The position numbers and the translations under genes are program-made. The notes under the pieces are model-generated. The model did no database searches and was not told the DNA's origin. It was given only the letters and a program-made list of their open reading frames with translations. A DNA stretch of 64,000 nt, taken from the NCBI GenBank assembly GCA_900315585.1, contig OMZP01000009.1:1-64000 (forward strand). Reading direction: 5' to 3'. This DNA is from an uncultured Eubacteriales bacterium. GTDB lineage: Bacteria; Bacillota; Clostridia; Christensenellales; Aristaeellaceae. Below are positions 50,566 through 59,115 of the stretch, one piece after another; the first letter of the stretch is position 1; each line of letters starts with the position of its first letter.

Positions 50566-51237
50566 ATGCACACGCAGCTTGAAATCAGGAACCTTTTCGA
50601 CCTGGACCACACCATCGCCGCGGCGCTGTTCGACGGCAAGACCTATCCCTGGGAGGTGCTGAAGGACATCAAGGCCTTCATCCTCACCCTGGGCCCGACC
50701 CTGGACGCGGCGGCCTTCGACCATCCCGCCGAGGACATCTGGATCGCCAAGGACGCCAAGGTGGCCCCGTCCGCCTGCCTGAACGGCCCGCTGATCATCG
50801 ACAGCGGCGCGGAGATCCGCCAGTGCGCCTTCGTGCGCGGCAGCGCCATCGTGGGCAAGAACGCCGTGGTGGGCAACTCCTGCGAGCTGAAGAACTGCGT
50901 GCTGTTTGACAACGTGCAGGTGCCCCACTTCAACTACGTGGGCGACTCCGTGCTGGGCTACAAGAGCCACATGGGCGCGGGCAGCGTCACCAGCAACGTC
51001 AAGTCCGACAAGAAGAACATCGTCATCCACTCCGGCTCGGGCATTGAGACCGGCCTCAGGAAGATCGGCGCGATGCTGGGCGACCGGGTGGAGGTCGGCT
51101 GCAACAGCGTGCTGAATCCCGGCACGATCATCGGCCGCGATTCCATCGTCTATCCCACCTCCTGCGTCCGCGGCGTCGTGCCCGAAAAGCACATCTACAA
51201 GCGTGGCGAGGGCTGCGTGGAGCGGATCATGGACTGA
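50566..51237 (+). CDS. Left-handed beta-helix nucleotidyltransferase-like protein (UDP-GlcNAc pyrophosphorylase type LbH domain)
   Basis: 223 aa; ATG 50566 after AGGAGG. After an N-terminal helical part (1-60) the sequence is a hexapeptide-repeat helix (IAKDAKVAPSACLNGPLIIDSGAEI ... IVGKNAVVGNSCELKNCVLFDNVQVPHFNYVGDSVLG). That half resembles the C-terminal acyltransferase/LbH part of GlmU-type enzymes, and such stand-alone proteins are often labelled UDP-N-acetylglucosamine pyrophosphorylase although the nucleotidyltransferase domain is absent. Probable sugar-nucleotide acyltransferase or scaffold; activity not certain. Confidence 0.75.
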   Translation: MHTQLEIRNLFDLDHTIAAALFDGKTYPWEVLKDIKAFILTLGPTLDAAAFDHPAEDIWIAKDAKVAPSACLNGPLIIDSGAEIRQCAFVRGSAIVGKNAVVGNSCELKNCVLFDNVQVPHFNYVGDSVLGYKSHMGAGSVTSNVKSDKKNIVIHSGSGIETGLRKIGAMLGDRVEVGCNSVLNPGTIIGRDSIVYPTSCVRGVVPEKHIYKRGEGCVERIMD

Positions 51238-51259
51238 TCTGTCCCGCTCCGGAAACCGG

Positions 51260-51395
51260 GAGGCTGTCTCAAAACACTTGCGACGTTTTGATCAACGCCG
51301 TAGGGGCGGCATTAATGCCGCCCGCGGACGCCAATAATGGCGTCCCTACGGTGGAAATTGAACCGTCAATGGTATTTTGAGACAGCTCTTTTTTT
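51260..51395. repeat. GAGGCTGTCTC nested palindrome element, best copy
   Basis: Outer arms GAGGCTGTCTCAAAA and TTTTGAGACAGCTC followed by eight T. Inside are GGGCGGCATTAATGCCGCCC and GGACGCCAATAATGGCGTCC. About 136 bp. It can act as a terminator for the LbH gene; 42020-42133 is a decayed relative and 1739-1775 has the outer stem alone. Confidence 0.88.
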
Positions 51396-51402
51396 CTTCC
51401 GC

Positions 51403-51429
51403 TGTAACCTCCGTCCCCACCCAAACGTC
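51403..51429 (+). promoter_or_regulatory. ECF-type promoter of the sigma/DUF4179 operon
   Basis: TGTAAC (51403-51408), 17 bp, CGTC (51426-51429). This is the form used by extracytoplasmic-function sigma factors (for example SigX TGTAAC-N17-CGAC, SigM TGAAAC-N16-CGTC) and suggests the sigma gene below controls itself. Confidence 0.72.
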
Positions 51430-51467
51430 TTATAGGTGAAGCTTCAGGAACAAAGGAGCATGGTACC

Positions 51468-51944
51468 ATGACCAGCGAGGAATTTGCCCGCCGGGTGGAG
51501 GCACTGAGGCCGACGCTCTACCGGGTGTGCCGGGCGCAGCTGTCGGCGGAGGCGGATCGGGAGGACGCGATCCAGGAGGCAGTGTTTCGGGCGTGGCGCA
51601 GGCAGAACAGCCTGCGGGATGAGAGCTGCTTCAACCCCTGGTTCATCCGCATCCTGATCAACGCCTGCCGGGACATCCAGCGCCAGCACCGGCGCGTGCT
51701 GCCGATGGAAGCGCCGCCGGTGCCGCCGCCAAAGGACGATCCACGGCTTCAGGCACTGCGCGACGCGATGGACGCCCTGGAGGAGCGGCAGCGGCTGTGC
51801 CTGCTGCTGCACCACATCGAGGGCTACTCGGTGAAGGAGGTGGCGGCGATGCTGCACCTCGGCGAGAGCGCCGTGAAGCTGCGGCTGATGCGCGGGCGAA
51901 GGAAATTGAAGGAACTGCTGTCGGAGGAGGTGTTCGGGAAATGA
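51468..51944 (+). CDS. ECF-subfamily RNA polymerase sigma factor
   Basis: 158 aa; ATG 51468 after AAAGGAG. Region 2 (about 10-75: YRVCRAQLSAEADREDAIQEAVFRAWR..., FNPWFIRILINACRD) and region 4 (about 95-150: LEERQRLCLLLHHIEGYSVKEVAAMLHLGESAVKLRLMRGRRKL) are typical of ECF sigma factors. The stop overlaps the start of the next gene by 4 bp, which encodes a membrane protein with a DUF4179-type extracytoplasmic domain, the likely anti-sigma partner. The TGTAAC-N17-CGTC promoter indicates autoregulation. Confidence 0.93.
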   Translation: MTSEEFARRVEALRPTLYRVCRAQLSAEADREDAIQEAVFRAWRRQNSLRDESCFNPWFIRILINACRDIQRQHRRVLPMEAPPVPPPKDDPRLQALRDAMDALEERQRLCLLLHHIEGYSVKEVAAMLHLGESAVKLRLMRGRRKLKELLSEEVFGK

Positions 51945-53191
51945 TCCGCGAAGAGGACTATTTGGCCGCCTTTGGCGAGCCGGACGAGGGTTTCAATCGT
52001 GCCCTGGACAACGCCCTCCGGCAGATCTGCGCGGAGGAGGCGCGACCCAGGATGAAAAAGAAACTGTCTGTCGGACTGTTGGCGGCCGTCATTGCCATAC
52101 TGACCCTGACCGGCGCGGCGCTGGCGGTGGGGCTGAACCTGTTTGGTATCTTTGGAAGGTGGGACGAACGGCTTGCGGAGCTCGCGCCCCAGGCGGAGCT
52201 TGAGACCGGGTCGCCCGGTGAGGTTGAAACGGAAAAGACCGGCAGATCTGCGGTGGAGATCGTCAACGCCTACTATGACGGCGAGAGCCTGATCGTGGCT
52301 TACACGGACGACAATGTCCGGACCTTCGAGGCCTTCACGCCCACGCCGGAAGAACTGGCAAGAATGGAAAAAGAGGAGGGGGACGCGGAGCCCTTTGAGT
52401 TGGGACCGATGGACCCCGTACAGCAGGCCTTTATCGATGCGAAGCGAGCGGGGAAGCCCTATGGCTTTGTGGAATACTCCGTGTTTGCCAGCGACCAAAT
52501 GTACGCCGGAGAGGATGTCAAGATCGAACTGCTCCCCAGCGCGGGCAGCGAGACCACGCTGGAGGACGGCAGAAGGGCGTACCTCATGGAGTTTTCGGAG
52601 GGCTTGCCGGAGGAGGCCAGGAACCGGGATGCGCTGACGCTGCGCCTGCCCATGCTGCGCCAAGAAAGCCGCTGGTGGTTTGACGGGAAGGACTTGTATT
52701 TGCTGTCCGGCCCGCTGGACGCGGAAATGCACACCTATGAATGGATAGACGGCGAGACCCACACCGGCTATGACAGCGGCCCGGAAAAGATCGGCGAGGC
52801 CGTGGCCACGGTGAAGCGCACCCCCGCCGAGACCCGCGCCTACGCGGGGGAGGGAACGTATCACGGCGTGCCTGTCCATGTGGAGGCGACGGTGACCTCC
52901 GTCCGGGTGTCCGTCGAGATCACGGCCCAGGGCGAGGCGTTTCCGGACCCCTACGCGGTATACTTCGAGAACGGCGTAAGAGGCGGGCGCTATATCCGCT
53001 ATAGTTTCTGGCTGGAGAACGAGGCAGGCAAGGCACTTAAGGTCGACGAATTATCCGTGGCAGGGAACCACGCAGCGCTGGTCTGCTATGGCGACGGCCG
53101 TCTGCCGGCGCAGCTGCGACTGACAATCGGCGCGGAGGGTGAAGAGGTGAGCGAACCGATCCTGTTGACGCCGATCGATCAACCAGAGTGA
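51941..53191 (+). CDS. Membrane protein with DUF4179-like domain, probable anti-sigma factor
   Basis: 416 aa; ATG 51941 overlaps the sigma factor stop (ATGA). A short cytoplasmic N terminus (1-38) would hold the sigma-binding part, followed by a transmembrane helix (about 44-65) and a large extracytoplasmic region (66-416) with a DUF4179-like part (SAVEIVNAYYDGESLIVAYT, about 105-125) and a C-terminal beta domain. No zinc-binding HxxxCxxC motif is present in the N terminus. The arrangement with an ECF sigma gene is typical for regulators of envelope stress. Signal unknown. Confidence 0.82.
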   Translation: MIREEDYLAAFGEPDEGFNRALDNALRQICAEEARPRMKKKLSVGLLAAVIAILTLTGAALAVGLNLFGIFGRWDERLAELAPQAELETGSPGEVETEKTGRSAVEIVNAYYDGESLIVAYTDDNVRTFEAFTPTPEELARMEKEEGDAEPFELGPMDPVQQAFIDAKRAGKPYGFVEYSVFASDQMYAGEDVKIELLPSAGSETTLEDGRRAYLMEFSEGLPEEARNRDALTLRLPMLRQESRWWFDGKDLYLLSGPLDAEMHTYEWIDGETHTGYDSGPEKIGEAVATVKRTPAETRAYAGEGTYHGVPVHVEATVTSVRVSVEITAQGEAFPDPYAVYFENGVRGGRYIRYSFWLENEAGKALKVDELSVAGNHAALVCYGDGRLPAQLRLTIGAEGEEVSEPILLTPIDQPE

Positions 53192-53203
53192 ACGCGCCCA
53201 TAT

Positions 53204-53231
53204 GCTTCCCCATTGCGATGGGGAGGCTTTT
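53204..53231 (+). terminator. Terminator of the ECF sigma operon
   Basis: GCTTCCCCAT / ATGGGGAGGC with TGCG loop, followed by TTTTCTTT. Near copy of the hairpin at 50428-50449. Confidence 0.85.
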
Positions 53232-53284
53232 CTTTAGCGTGTATGATCATTTTCATCGTTTTTATCGAAATATCGCGTTAACAC

Positions 53285-53313
53285 TTTACATATTCTTTCT
53301 ATTGTGCTATAAT
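53285..53313 (+). promoter_or_regulatory. Promoter of the first ABC importer
   Basis: TTTACA (53285-53290), 17 bp spacer, TATAAT (53308-53313). An inverted GTTAAC lies on each side of the -35/-10 region (53277 and 53327), possibly by chance. Confidence 0.8.
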
Positions 53314-53351
53314 TTTTCCGGTCAAGTTAACTTTGTAAAGGAGGTTTCCCC

Positions 53352-54563
53352 ATGAAAAAGCTGTTGACTGTGGTGCTGGTGCTGGCGCTGGCGCTGTCCC
53401 TGGTGGCGGTTTCCGCCTCTGCCGAGGATTATTCCGGCTACACCATCCGCATCTATTCCAACTCCAACTCCCCTGAGCGCGTCACCTGGCTGATCGATGC
53501 CGCCCAGAAGGCCGGCTTCACCATCTCCCTGGACGACAACGCCGTCATCTCCGGCGACACCGCCGCCGTGCAGGCCGCCAACGAGAACAAGGACGCCGAC
53601 ATCATCTTCGGCCTGAACGAGGTTCGCTGGTCCCAGCTGGTGAACGGCACCTACGAGAACCTGTCCGTGATGGACTGGACTCCCTCCTGGGCCGACAAGG
53701 TGGGCGCGTACAAGTTCGACGGCAAGGCCTACGGCCTGGTCATCCAGAACATCCTGATGCTCTACCGCAACGACGAGCTGGGCACCAATGGCGAGGAAGT
53801 GCACTTTGCGCACTGGTCCGACCTGGTGGACTCCGGCTACACCTGGTATCGCCAGAACAAGGTGGGCGGCACCACCAACATGAACACCAACAACGCCCTG
53901 CTGTATGCCTACACCGATCCGGAATCCCCGGCGGGCGGCATCTCCGTGGACGGCTGGAAGATGCTGTGGAACTACTGCGCCAACGGCAAGGTGTTCCCGG
54001 ATGACAAGTACGGCCTGGATCCGCTGATCCGCGGCGACGTGCAGGTTTCCACCTTCTACTCCTCCTCCCTCTACGGCAACATCGAGGCCGCCGAGGAGAC
54101 CGCCGAGAACCCGCTGCGCGGCACCCTGGAGCCCGAGAACTGGAACCTGGTGGACATCGACGACGGCACCTACTACATCGCCGAGTACATCGGCGTGATC
54201 GACAACCCGAACCGCACCGAGGAGCAGACCGAGGCCGTCAAGGCCTTCGCCGACTGGTTCGGCTCCGCCGAGGTCCAGATCGAGTGGTCCGACGAGTTCG
54301 ACAGCTATCCCTGCAACGAGGAGGCCGTGGCTGAGCTGTTCGACGAGGTTCCCGCGATCTACGCCATCCCGAACTTCTCCCTGAACAAGGTGGAAGGCAC
54401 CGACATGACCTACGCCGAGTATGTGGGCGCCCACTCCTCCGAGTGGACCAACATCATGACCAACCTCGGCTTCTTCTGGGCCGACAACGCTGCCGCGCCC
54501 GCCGAGCCGGATTGGGACAACCTGGATTGGGCGACCCTGACCCAGGCCGCGCCGGAGGCGTAA
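53352..54563 (+). CDS. ABC transporter substrate-binding protein 1 (iron/phosphonate type)
   Basis: 403 aa; ATG 53352 after AAAGGAGG. Signal peptide 1-24 (MKKLL.. ending SASA-ED) looks like a signal peptidase I site, with no lipobox cysteine, unusual for a Gram-positive binding protein. The mature part has the type II periplasmic-binding fold of the Fe(III)/2-aminoethylphosphonate/polyamine group (TIRIYSNSN start; ADIIFGLNEVRW). The acidic C-terminal tail is extra. Substrate cannot be told. A 19 bp hairpin follows, which would let this gene be made in excess over the ATPase and permease downstream. Confidence 0.85.
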   Translation: MKKLLTVVLVLALALSLVAVSASAEDYSGYTIRIYSNSNSPERVTWLIDAAQKAGFTISLDDNAVISGDTAAVQAANENKDADIIFGLNEVRWSQLVNGTYENLSVMDWTPSWADKVGAYKFDGKAYGLVIQNILMLYRNDELGTNGEEVHFAHWSDLVDSGYTWYRQNKVGGTTNMNTNNALLYAYTDPESPAGGISVDGWKMLWNYCANGKVFPDDKYGLDPLIRGDVQVSTFYSSSLYGNIEAAEETAENPLRGTLEPENWNLVDIDDGTYYIAEYIGVIDNPNRTEEQTEAVKAFADWFGSAEVQIEWSDEFDSYPCNEEAVAELFDEVPAIYAIPNFSLNKVEGTDMTYAEYVGAHSSEWTNIMTNLGFFWADNAAAPAEPDWDNLDWATLTQAAPEA

Positions 54564-54568
54564 AACAC

Positions 54569-54610
54569 CCTACTGAAAAGCGGGCCTGTAAAGGCCCGCT
54601 TTTCAGTAGG
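54569..54610 (+). terminator. 19-bp hairpin between binding-protein and ATPase genes
   Basis: CCTACTGAAAAGCGGGCCT and its exact inverse with a 4 nt loop. There is no external T-run, so it is more likely an attenuator and mRNA-stabilising hairpin than a full terminator. Confidence 0.7.
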
Positions 54611-54611
54611 A

Positions 54612-54720
54612 GAGTGAAGTGTGGAGAGTGGAGAGTGGAGTTCCGGGGGAGGACCCGACGGATTTCCCGGATGCTTCAGCTTTCTTCAACTCCACTCTCC
54701 ACACTCCACTCTCCACACTC
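54612..54720. repeat. GTGGAGA/TCTCCAC inverted repeat
   Basis: Left arm of GTGGAGAGTGGAGAGTGGAG units (54619-54640), right arm of CTCCACTCTCCACACTCCAC units (54689-54720). Same organisation as the heptamer elements elsewhere; here it splits an ABC operon. Confidence 0.85.
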
Positions 54721-54761
54721 AGATTCCGCTCACATCTCATTTAACCAAAGGAGCATTCAAT

Positions 54762-55754
<993 letters not shown>

Positions 55755-55770
55755 GAAAGGGGGCCTTTTC

Positions 55771-57663
55771 ATGCAGCAAACCGCAAGCCGCAAGGGAGGC
55801 CTTGAGCTGTCGATGCTCTGGAAGGTCTTCGGCGGGATATTGTTCGTCTACCTGTTCCTGGGCTTCATGGTGCTGCCCTGCCTGAACACGCTCACTTCCA
55901 TCTTCGCCACCAAGGACGCGGCGGGGAACGCGGACCCGCTGGCGGTCGTCCGCTTCTTCTTCGCGGGCAACATGCCCTCCTTCGTGATCAACTCGTTGAA
56001 GCTGGCCGTGTGCCTGGTGGTGACGGTGAACGTGGTGGGTATCTCCATCGTGCTGCTCACGGAGTACTTCGACATCAAGGGTGCGAAGATCCTGCGCCTG
56101 GGCTACATGACCACGCTGATCTACTCCGGCGTGGCCCTGGTCACCGGCTATCAGTTCCTCTACGACTCCAACGGCATGCTGACCCAGTGGCTGATCCAGG
56201 TGTTCCCCGGCATGAACAAGCAGTGGTTCACCGGCTTCAGCGCCGTGCTGTTCACGATGACCTTCGCCTGCACCAGCAACCACGCGCTGTTCCTGCGCAA
56301 CGCCATCCGGGGCATCGACTACAACACCGTCGAGGCCGCCCGGAACCTGGGCGCGAAGCCCTTCAAGGTGCTGTTGAAGGTGGTCATGCCCACGCTGCTG
56401 CCCACGCTGTTCAGCCTCACGGTCATGACCTTCATCACCGGCCTGTGCGCCATGAGCGCGCCGACCCTGCTGGGCTACAACTCCATCAACCCGGAGATCG
56501 TGCGCCTGGCCGGGTCCTCCGCGGCGGACGAGGCCTTCCCCCAGGCCAGGGCTGCGCTGCTCTCCATCATCCTGGCGCTGTTCACCATCGTGCTGCTGAC
56601 GACGCTGAATCACTATGAGAAGAAGGGCCACTACCTGTCCGTCAGCAAGACCAAGGCCAAGCTGGTGAAGCAGAAGATCCAGAACCCGGTGTGGAACGTG
56701 GTGGCCCACGTCTACGCCTACGTGCTGTTTTTGATCTACATGACCCCCGTGGTGATGATCGTGCTGTTCGCGTTCCAGAACTGGCCCGCCATCCGGGCCA
56801 AGAGCCTGAACGTGTCCAGCTGGACGCTGATCAACTTCTTCGGCACCCAGGACTACAGCTACACCACCTCCCGCGGCAAGCAGCGGGTGCGCGAGGGCGT
56901 CATCTCCGGCGTGTTCTCCAACGCCGACACCGTGGGCGGCATCCGCCTGAGCTTCATCCTGTCGGCGCTGGCGGCGGCCCTGGCCTGCGTGATCGTGGTC
57001 ATCGCGGTGAACTACATCTTCAAGCACAGGAACAAGAAGCGCGCCGCCATCGTGGAGGCCTGCCTGCTGTTCCCGTGGCTGCTGCCCACGATCCTGATCT
57101 GCTACTCCTTCCGCATCTTCTTCAACAACGACGTGTGGTATGTGCTGGGCAAGAACCTGTACTACCGGGAGAACGTGCGCTTCTTGATCGTGATGGCCTA
57201 TACGGTGGTCAAGCTGCCATTTGCGCTGAGGATGGTGAAGGCCGCCTTCTACGCCATCGACGACGAGCTGGAGGACGCGGCGCGGAACCTGGGAGCCAGT
57301 TCCCTGGTGACGTTCCTGCGGGTGAAGCTGCCCATCGTGCTGCCCAGCGTGCTGGCGGTGTTCGCGCTGAACTTCAACGCGCTGTTCACCGAGTACGACA
57401 TGTCCGCCACCTTCCACTCCAGCTACGGCAAGTCCTACGCCATGGTGATCCAGTCCATGACGGCGGAGGAGGGCCGAGACGGCTACAACATGAACGGCTC
57501 CGGCCGCCGCTGCGCGTCCACCGTGTTCATCATGGTGATCTCCGGCCTGATCCTGTACCTGGTCTACGGCGTGGGCGCGAGGGATCTGGGCGAGCGCCTG
57601 GAGCGCCGCAAGAAGCGCAGGGAGAGGTGGGCGAAGCTCACCGGCAAGGCCAAGGCGGCATAG
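55771..57663 (+). CDS. ABC transporter permease 1, two fused membrane domains
   Basis: 630 aa; ATG 55771 after AAAGGGGG. About twelve transmembrane segments in two BPD_transp_1 halves (about 20-295 and 300-610). Each half has an EAA loop for the ATPase: IDYNTVEAARNLGAKPFKVLLKVVMP and IDDELEDAARNLGASSLVTFLRVKLP. The fusion is the FbpB/PhnV-like form of iron and aminoethylphosphonate importers. It follows the ATPase gene by 16 bp. Confidence 0.92.
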   Translation: MQQTASRKGGLELSMLWKVFGGILFVYLFLGFMVLPCLNTLTSIFATKDAAGNADPLAVVRFFFAGNMPSFVINSLKLAVCLVVTVNVVGISIVLLTEYFDIKGAKILRLGYMTTLIYSGVALVTGYQFLYDSNGMLTQWLIQVFPGMNKQWFTGFSAVLFTMTFACTSNHALFLRNAIRGIDYNTVEAARNLGAKPFKVLLKVVMPTLLPTLFSLTVMTFITGLCAMSAPTLLGYNSINPEIVRLAGSSAADEAFPQARAALLSIILALFTIVLLTTLNHYEKKGHYLSVSKTKAKLVKQKIQNPVWNVVAHVYAYVLFLIYMTPVVMIVLFAFQNWPAIRAKSLNVSSWTLINFFGTQDYSYTTSRGKQRVREGVISGVFSNADTVGGIRLSFILSALAAALACVIVVIAVNYIFKHRNKKRAAIVEACLLFPWLLPTILICYSFRIFFNNDVWYVLGKNLYYRENVRFLIVMAYTVVKLPFALRMVKAAFYAIDDELEDAARNLGASSLVTFLRVKLPIVLPSVLAVFALNFNALFTEYDMSATFHSSYGKSYAMVIQSMTAEEGRDGYNMNGSGRRCASTVFIMVISGLILYLVYGVGARDLGERLERRKKRRERWAKLTGKAKAA

Positions 57664-57785
57664 GGCGTGTTTTTAAAATCCTGAACATGCAATTTCGGTG
57701 TCTATTCCGACAAAGCATCGTTGTCAAACCTTGACTTGCCATAGGACATTACCCGGTAACCGGCACAAATAGTGTTAATTCCATA
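57664..57785. other. Spacer between the two ABC importers
   Basis: No gene and no clear terminator seen. It includes TTGTCAAACCTTGACTTGCC near 57720-57740, which has promoter-like TTGACT without a matching -10. Confidence 0.4.
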
Positions 57786-57814
57786 TTGACATTCCGTTCG
57801 TGAATAGATATAAT
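57786..57814 (+). promoter_or_regulatory. Promoter of the second ABC importer
   Basis: TTGACA (57786-57791), 17 bp spacer, TATAAT (57809-57814): full consensus. Confidence 0.9.
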
Positions 57815-57858
57815 AGTAAACGGTTGGTAAACCCATATTGAAACGGAGGTTTGTTTGT

Positions 57859-58941
57859 ATGAAGAAACTGCTTGCGATCCTGCTGGCGGCGATGATGCTG
57901 CTGGCGTGCTGCTCCGCCTTCGCGGAGGAGATCGACGAGGATCTGATCGCCGCCGCCCAGGAAGAGGGCGAGCTGGTGGTCTACGGCTCCTGCGAGGAGG
58001 ACTATCTCGCCGCCGCGACCCGCCACTTTGAGGAGCTCTACGGCATCAAGACCCAGTATCAGCGCCTCTCCACCGGCGAGGTTGCGCCGAAGATCGAGGA
58101 AGAGGGCGAGAACGTGTCCGCGGACGTGTGGTTCGGCGGCACCAACAACCCCTATGACGAGGCCGCCGCGAAGGGCCTGCTGGACAACAGCTATGTGCCC
58201 GCCAACGCCGCCCACCTCACCAGCGACATGTACAAGAATCCCGACGGCTACTGGTACGGCATCTATACCGGCATCCTGGGCTTCATGGTGAACAAGGACG
58301 AGCTGGATCGCCTGGGCCTCGAAGCGCCCAAGACCTGGGACGACCTGCTGAAGGAAGAGTACAAGGGCCTGATCTGGCTGTCCAACTACAACACCGCCGG
58401 CACCGCCAAGCTGGTCGTGAACACCATGCTCCAGATGAAGGGCAAGGACGAGGGCGTGAAGTATCTGGTGGATCTGGACAAGAACATCCAGGTGTACACC
58501 AAGTCCGGCTCCGGCCCCTCCAAGAACGTGGGCACCGGCGAGTGCGTCATCGGCATCGGCTTCCTGCATGACGGCATTTACCAGATTGTGGACAACGGCT
58601 ATGAGAACATCGAGCTGATCATTCCCGCCGACGGCACCACCTGCGAGATCGGGCCGGTGGCCATCTTCAACCACGCCAAGCATCCCAACGCCGCCAAGCT
58701 GTTCATGGAGTACGCCCTCTCTCCCGAGTGCGTCGAGCTGGCCGCGCAGAACGGCTCCTACCAGTTCCTGGTGCTGGACAACGCGACCCAGCCCCAGCAG
58801 GCCATCGACTTCGGCCTGGATCCCAGCCTGGTTTGGGACGGCTATGACTTTGCCGACGCCGCGGCCAACACCGCCGCCAACGTCGAGCTGGTCATGAACG
58901 CCCTGGGCGACGCGGCCGACGACCGCTTCCAGACGGAATAA
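57859..58941 (+). CDS. ABC transporter substrate-binding protein 2 (FbpA/AfuA-like)
   Basis: 360 aa; ATG 57859 after ACGGAGG. Signal sequence 1-22; MMLLACCSAFAEE offers a lipobox-like LLAC at C17 as well as a signal peptidase I site after SAFA, so anchoring is ambiguous. The mature protein is the FbpA-type fold: EGELVVYGSCEEDYLAAATRHF, a conserved ADVWFGGTNNPY block and WYGIYTGILGFMVN. These bind Fe(III), organophosphonates or sugars phosphates; the two adjacent tyrosines typical of FbpA iron binding were not seen. Followed by a terminator that separates it from the permease gene. Confidence 0.87.
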   Translation: MKKLLAILLAAMMLLACCSAFAEEIDEDLIAAAQEEGELVVYGSCEEDYLAAATRHFEELYGIKTQYQRLSTGEVAPKIEEEGENVSADVWFGGTNNPYDEAAAKGLLDNSYVPANAAHLTSDMYKNPDGYWYGIYTGILGFMVNKDELDRLGLEAPKTWDDLLKEEYKGLIWLSNYNTAGTAKLVVNTMLQMKGKDEGVKYLVDLDKNIQVYTKSGSGPSKNVGTGECVIGIGFLHDGIYQIVDNGYENIELIIPADGTTCEIGPVAIFNHAKHPNAAKLFMEYALSPECVELAAQNGSYQFLVLDNATQPQQAIDFGLDPSLVWDGYDFADAAANTAANVELVMNALGDAADDRFQTE

Positions 58942-58955
58942 TCGAGCAACAGAAT

Positions 58956-58987
58956 CAAAACCCCGCCCCCATGGGGCGGGGTTGTTT
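58956..58987 (+). terminator. Terminator/attenuator after binding protein 2
   Basis: AACCCCGCCCC / GGGGCGGGGTT (58959-58969 with 58973-58983), then GTTTC. It should reduce read-through into the permease and ATPase genes. Confidence 0.8.
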
Positions 58988-59005
58988 CAAATCAGCGAAC
59001 TGCGC

Positions 59006-59078
59006 AGGGACGCCATTTGTGGCGTCCGTTTGGAGCGATCATCGAGAACGGACGCCATGAATGGCGTCCCCACAGTGT
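59006..59078. repeat. GGACGCCAT palindrome repeat
   Basis: GGACGCCATTTGTGGCGTCC and GGACGCCATGAATGGCGTCC, two copies of the inner palindrome of the GTAGGGGCGGCAT element, 20 bp apart. Confidence 0.85.
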
Positions 59079-59115
59079 GTTTACCCAAATCATAACCCGA
59101 AAGGAGAGGCTGCTG

